A stretch of 64,000 bases of DNA. Origin: an uncultured Bacteroidales bacterium. GTDB taxonomy: Bacteria; Bacteroidota; Bacteroidia; Bacteroidales; FEN-979. The stretch lies in assembly GCA_903945175.1 (NCBI GenBank), contig CAJAUM010000098.1, positions 1 through 64,000 on the forward strand, in the 5' to 3' direction. The notes beneath the pieces are model-generated. The model was not told where the DNA came from. It was given only the letters and a program-made list of their open reading frames with translations, and ran no database searches. The translations under genes were made by a program, and so were the position numbers. Shown one piece after another: positions 62,005 to 64,000 of the stretch; position 1 is the stretch's first letter, and every line of letters starts with the position of its first letter.

Positions 62005-63031
62005 TATCGCAGTTACAGGGCTGAATGCCATCGACAGTCCCGGCCCGGGAGTATCGGTGATCAGGGCATTGCGCGAGGCTGCATCATTCGATGTGAAAAT
62101 CATCGGGTTATCTTACGAATCACTGGAACCGGGGATTTACATGCACGATCTTGTTGACCGGACCTATTCCATTCCCTATCCATCGGCAGGAATCGACACC
62201 ATTCTGGAACGCCTGGAATACATCCATGAAAAGGAGAACCTCGATGTGATCATCCCGAACTTTGATGCTGAACTTTTTCCTTTTATAAAACTTGAGGACA
62301 AACTCAGGAGCCTCGGCATTCATATGTTTCTGCCGACGTTACACCAGTTTGAAGAGCGCGAAAAGGTGAACCTCAACGATTTCGGAAAAAAATACGGGAT
62401 CAGCGTTCCAAAAAGCAAGGTGATCTATGATCTGAATACTGTTTACAGCCTCCTGTCTGAATTCTCCTTCCCCATGCTTGTGAAGGGCAAGTTTTACGAT
62501 GCGTCAATTGCATACAGCATTGAACAGGTGAAGAGCTATTTTAACAAGATCAGCGCCAAATGGGGGCTTCCGATCATCATTCAGGAATTTATCCACGGAA
62601 CTGAATTCAACGTAACCGGCCTGGGCGACGGTAAAGGCAATACCATAGCTGCAGTGCCGATGCGCAAGCAGTACATCACCGATAAGGGCAAAGCCTGGGG
62701 CGGCATTACCATTTCTGACGAGAAAATGCTGGATATGACCCGTACATTCCTGAAGAATACAAAATGGCGTGGCGGTTTCGAGCTGGAGTTAATGAAGAAC
62801 AAGGATGGTGAACTTTACCTCCTCGAGATCAACCCCCGGCTGCCGGCATGGATCTACCTGGCCGTCGGGGTAGGGCAGAATATTCCGGAAGCGCTGGTAA
62901 ATCTGGCCCTGGGTGAAAAAGTAACGCCATTTACCTCCTACGATGTAGGAAAGATGTTCATCCGCTATGCCTGGGATATGATTGTCGACCGGGAGGAGTT
63001 TGAGCAGATAAGCATGCATGGAGAATTATGA
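61985..63031 (+). CDS. ATP-grasp ligase
   Basis: A 348-residue ATP-grasp enzyme of the carbamoyl-phosphate-synthase/biotin-carboxylase-like fold. N-terminal Rossmann-like VTGLNAIDSPGPGVSVIRAL; ATP-binding PMLVKGKFYDA and IIIQEFIHGTEFNV; catalytic metal site in FELELMKNKDGELYLLEINP (E...EINPR). It should form an amide or thioester-type bond via an acyl phosphate. It overlaps the PqqD-like gene by 20 bases. The substrate is unknown. Confidence 0.85.
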   Translation: MKKRTINIAVTGLNAIDSPGPGVSVIRALREAASFDVKIIGLSYESLEPGIYMHDLVDRTYSIPYPSAGIDTILERLEYIHEKENLDVIIPNFDAELFPFIKLEDKLRSLGIHMFLPTLHQFEEREKVNLNDFGKKYGISVPKSKVIYDLNTVYSLLSEFSFPMLVKGKFYDASIAYSIEQVKSYFNKISAKWGLPIIIQEFIHGTEFNVTGLGDGKGNTIAAVPMRKQYITDKGKAWGGITISDEKMLDMTRTFLKNTKWRGGFELELMKNKDGELYLLEINPRLPAWIYLAVGVGQNIPEALVNLALGEKVTPFTSYDVGKMFIRYAWDMIVDREEFEQISMHGEL

Positions 63032-63051
63032 GGATTTGAGGATTTGAAAAT
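63028..63051 (+). repeat. Tandem octamer repeat, inverted copy
   Basis: ATGAGGAT, TTGAGGAT, TTGAAAAT: on the minus strand this is the ATCCTCAA array seen at 30673 and 32476. It starts within the stop region of the ATP-grasp gene. Confidence 0.5.
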
Positions 63052-63133
63052 GAACATAGCATGTGATTAGAAATCTTAATAGAAAAAATTTGAGTTTTGA
63101 TCTTTGAGTTTGTAAATAAGAAACATAAAACAT

Positions 63134-64000
63134 ATGAACAAAGTAAGATATGAACGCCCGGTAATCAAAAAACTGGAGACCGGCATGCCGAATAAATTCG
63201 GAACCAGAATGGATTACGAACCCCTGACCCATATTGATGGCCATTCCGTTGCCAAAATGTTAAAGGACTATGGGTCGCCCCTGTTTGTTATTTCTGAAAG
63301 GATTATCCGCAGCAATATAAAAAAGGCTAAACGGGCTTTTGAAACGCGCTATCCGAAAGTTCAGTTTGCCTGGTCCTATAAAACCAATTACCTCAATGCG
63401 ATCTGCAACATCTTCCACCAGGAGGGTTCGTGGGCCGAGGTGGTATCAGGATTCGAATACGATAAAGCCATCAACCTGGGCGTTGACGGCCGTAAGATTA
63501 TTTTCAACGGTCCCAATAAGAGCGAACTTGACCTCACGAAGGCCATCAACAACGATTCGCTGATCCACATCGACCACCTCGATGAGCTGTATACCATCAC
63601 TGAATTGGCTGAAACGCTGAATAAACGGCCACGGGTCGCCATCAGGGTAAATATGGATACGGGAGTATATCCCATGTGGGACCGGTTTGGCTTCAACTAT
63701 GAAAATGGCCAGGCCTGGGATGCCCTGAACAAAATTATGCATTCCGGAAAAATGGAACTGGTCGGGCTTCATTGTCATATTGGCACCTTCATGCTTTCGC
63801 CCCATGCGTATGGCGTTGCTGCCACCAAACTGGCTGAACTGGCACTCTCCATTGAACAGAAATTCAAGCATGAGATCAAATACATTGACCTTGGGGGCGG
63901 ATTTGCCTCCAAAAATACCCTGAAGGGATCCTACCTGCCCGGAACAGATACAAGCCCTTCGTTCAATGATTTTGCAGAGGCAATCTCTACGGCGCTTCTG
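63134..64000 (+). CDS. PLP-dependent decarboxylase/racemase-fold enzyme (partial)
   Basis: At least 289 residues of a fold-type III PLP enzyme, cut by the window end. PLFVISERIIRSNIKKAKRA, the lysine-containing VQFAWSYKTNYLNAI (Schiff-base lysine in SYKTN), EVVSGFEYDKAINLG, VGLHCHIGTFM and YIDLGGGFAS are hallmarks of the diaminopimelate/ornithine decarboxylase family. It differs from LysA in its N-terminal extension and context, so the substrate may be an amino acid linked to the PqqD/ATP-grasp pathway. Start ATG 63134. Confidence 0.87.
   Translation, partial: MNKVRYERPVIKKLETGMPNKFGTRMDYEPLTHIDGHSVAKMLKDYGSPLFVISERIIRSNIKKAKRAFETRYPKVQFAWSYKTNYLNAICNIFHQEGSWAEVVSGFEYDKAINLGVDGRKIIFNGPNKSELDLTKAINNDSLIHIDHLDELYTITELAETLNKRPRVAIRVNMDTGVYPMWDRFGFNYENGQAWDALNKIMHSGKMELVGLHCHIGTFMLSPHAYGVAATKLAELALSIEQKFKHEIKYIDLGGGFASKNTLKGSYLPGTDTSPSFNDFAEAISTALL

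Noticed and set aside
1-64000. tRNA, rRNA, CRISPR arrays and intact IS elements
   Set aside because: No T-loop plus acceptor-stem pairs, no regularly spaced repeats and no intact transposase were seen by eye on either strand.

Overview
The window is a chromosomal segment of a Bacteroidota bacterium, most likely class Bacteroidia, probably uncultured and anaerobic. The evidence for the phylum is: six secreted proteins with C-terminal type IX secretion (T9SS) sorting domains, Bacteroidota-type promoter elements (TAnnTTTG at -7, in two cases TTTG twenty bases upstream), and Bacteroidota-typical families (IPExxxVDY, DUF6364, MbnP, PepSY-like, BtuG-like propeller). Rubrerythrin and HgcAB point to anaerobic life. 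No rRNA, tRNA, CRISPR array or intact insertion sequence was seen.

Layout. 0-3.5 kb: a decayed VapBC-like toxin-antitoxin pair, a secreted ComEC-like metallo-beta-lactamase protein, and an AAA ATPase/TOPRIM-like (DUF4276-type) pair resembling a split OLD-type defence system. 3.5-9.3 kb: T9SS cargo genes interleaved with two copies of a 70-bp repeat and gene remnants. 9.3-11.8 kb: a TPR histidine kinase/response regulator pair. 11.8-14.1 kb: a gene graveyard (zeta-toxin-like pseudogene, HigBA with a nonsense codon in the toxin, and WYL-regulator and AAA-ATPase remnants back to back). 14.1-24.6 kb: secreted and membrane proteins (metallophosphoesterase, very large T9SS protein, PAP2 phosphatase, MbnP-like lipoprotein, His-rich membrane protein, M1 peptidase, PepSY-like lipoprotein). 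24.7-28.1 kb: aldo/keto reductase, esterase, and a T9SS beta-propeller behind a cobalamin riboswitch.

28.1-34.3 kb is the most notable region. An ArsF-like protein, a DUF6132 protein and an MFS transporter lie on the minus strand. Divergent from them is a plus-strand operon arsR-arsC-hgcA-hgcB-acr3. The mercury-methylation genes hgcA and hgcB sit inside an arsenic-resistance operon, behind an ArsR-type promoter with repeated ATAACGTAT half-sites that overlap the -7 box. This suggests that mercury methylation is controlled by arsenite (or another thiophilic metal) in this organism. HgcA needs a corrinoid, so the cobalamin-riboswitch-controlled surface propeller 3 kb away may be functionally linked.

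34.3-61 kb is mostly housekeeping: outer-membrane proteins, CPBP protease, dusB, a PIN/DUF6364 toxin-antitoxin pair, AsmA, aquaporin, tdk, cyclophilin, pheS, UbiB-like kinase, rnc-fabF-acpP, purN, a second two-component system, rsmI, an SRAP protein, a LuxE-like adenylating protein, and mrdA-rodA for cell elongation. The last 3 kb (61.0-64.0) holds an AraC regulator with an HMA-like N-terminal domain followed by PqqD-like, ATP-grasp and PLP-decarboxylase-fold genes. This may be an undescribed peptide or amino-acid-derived biosynthetic locus, and it runs off the window end.
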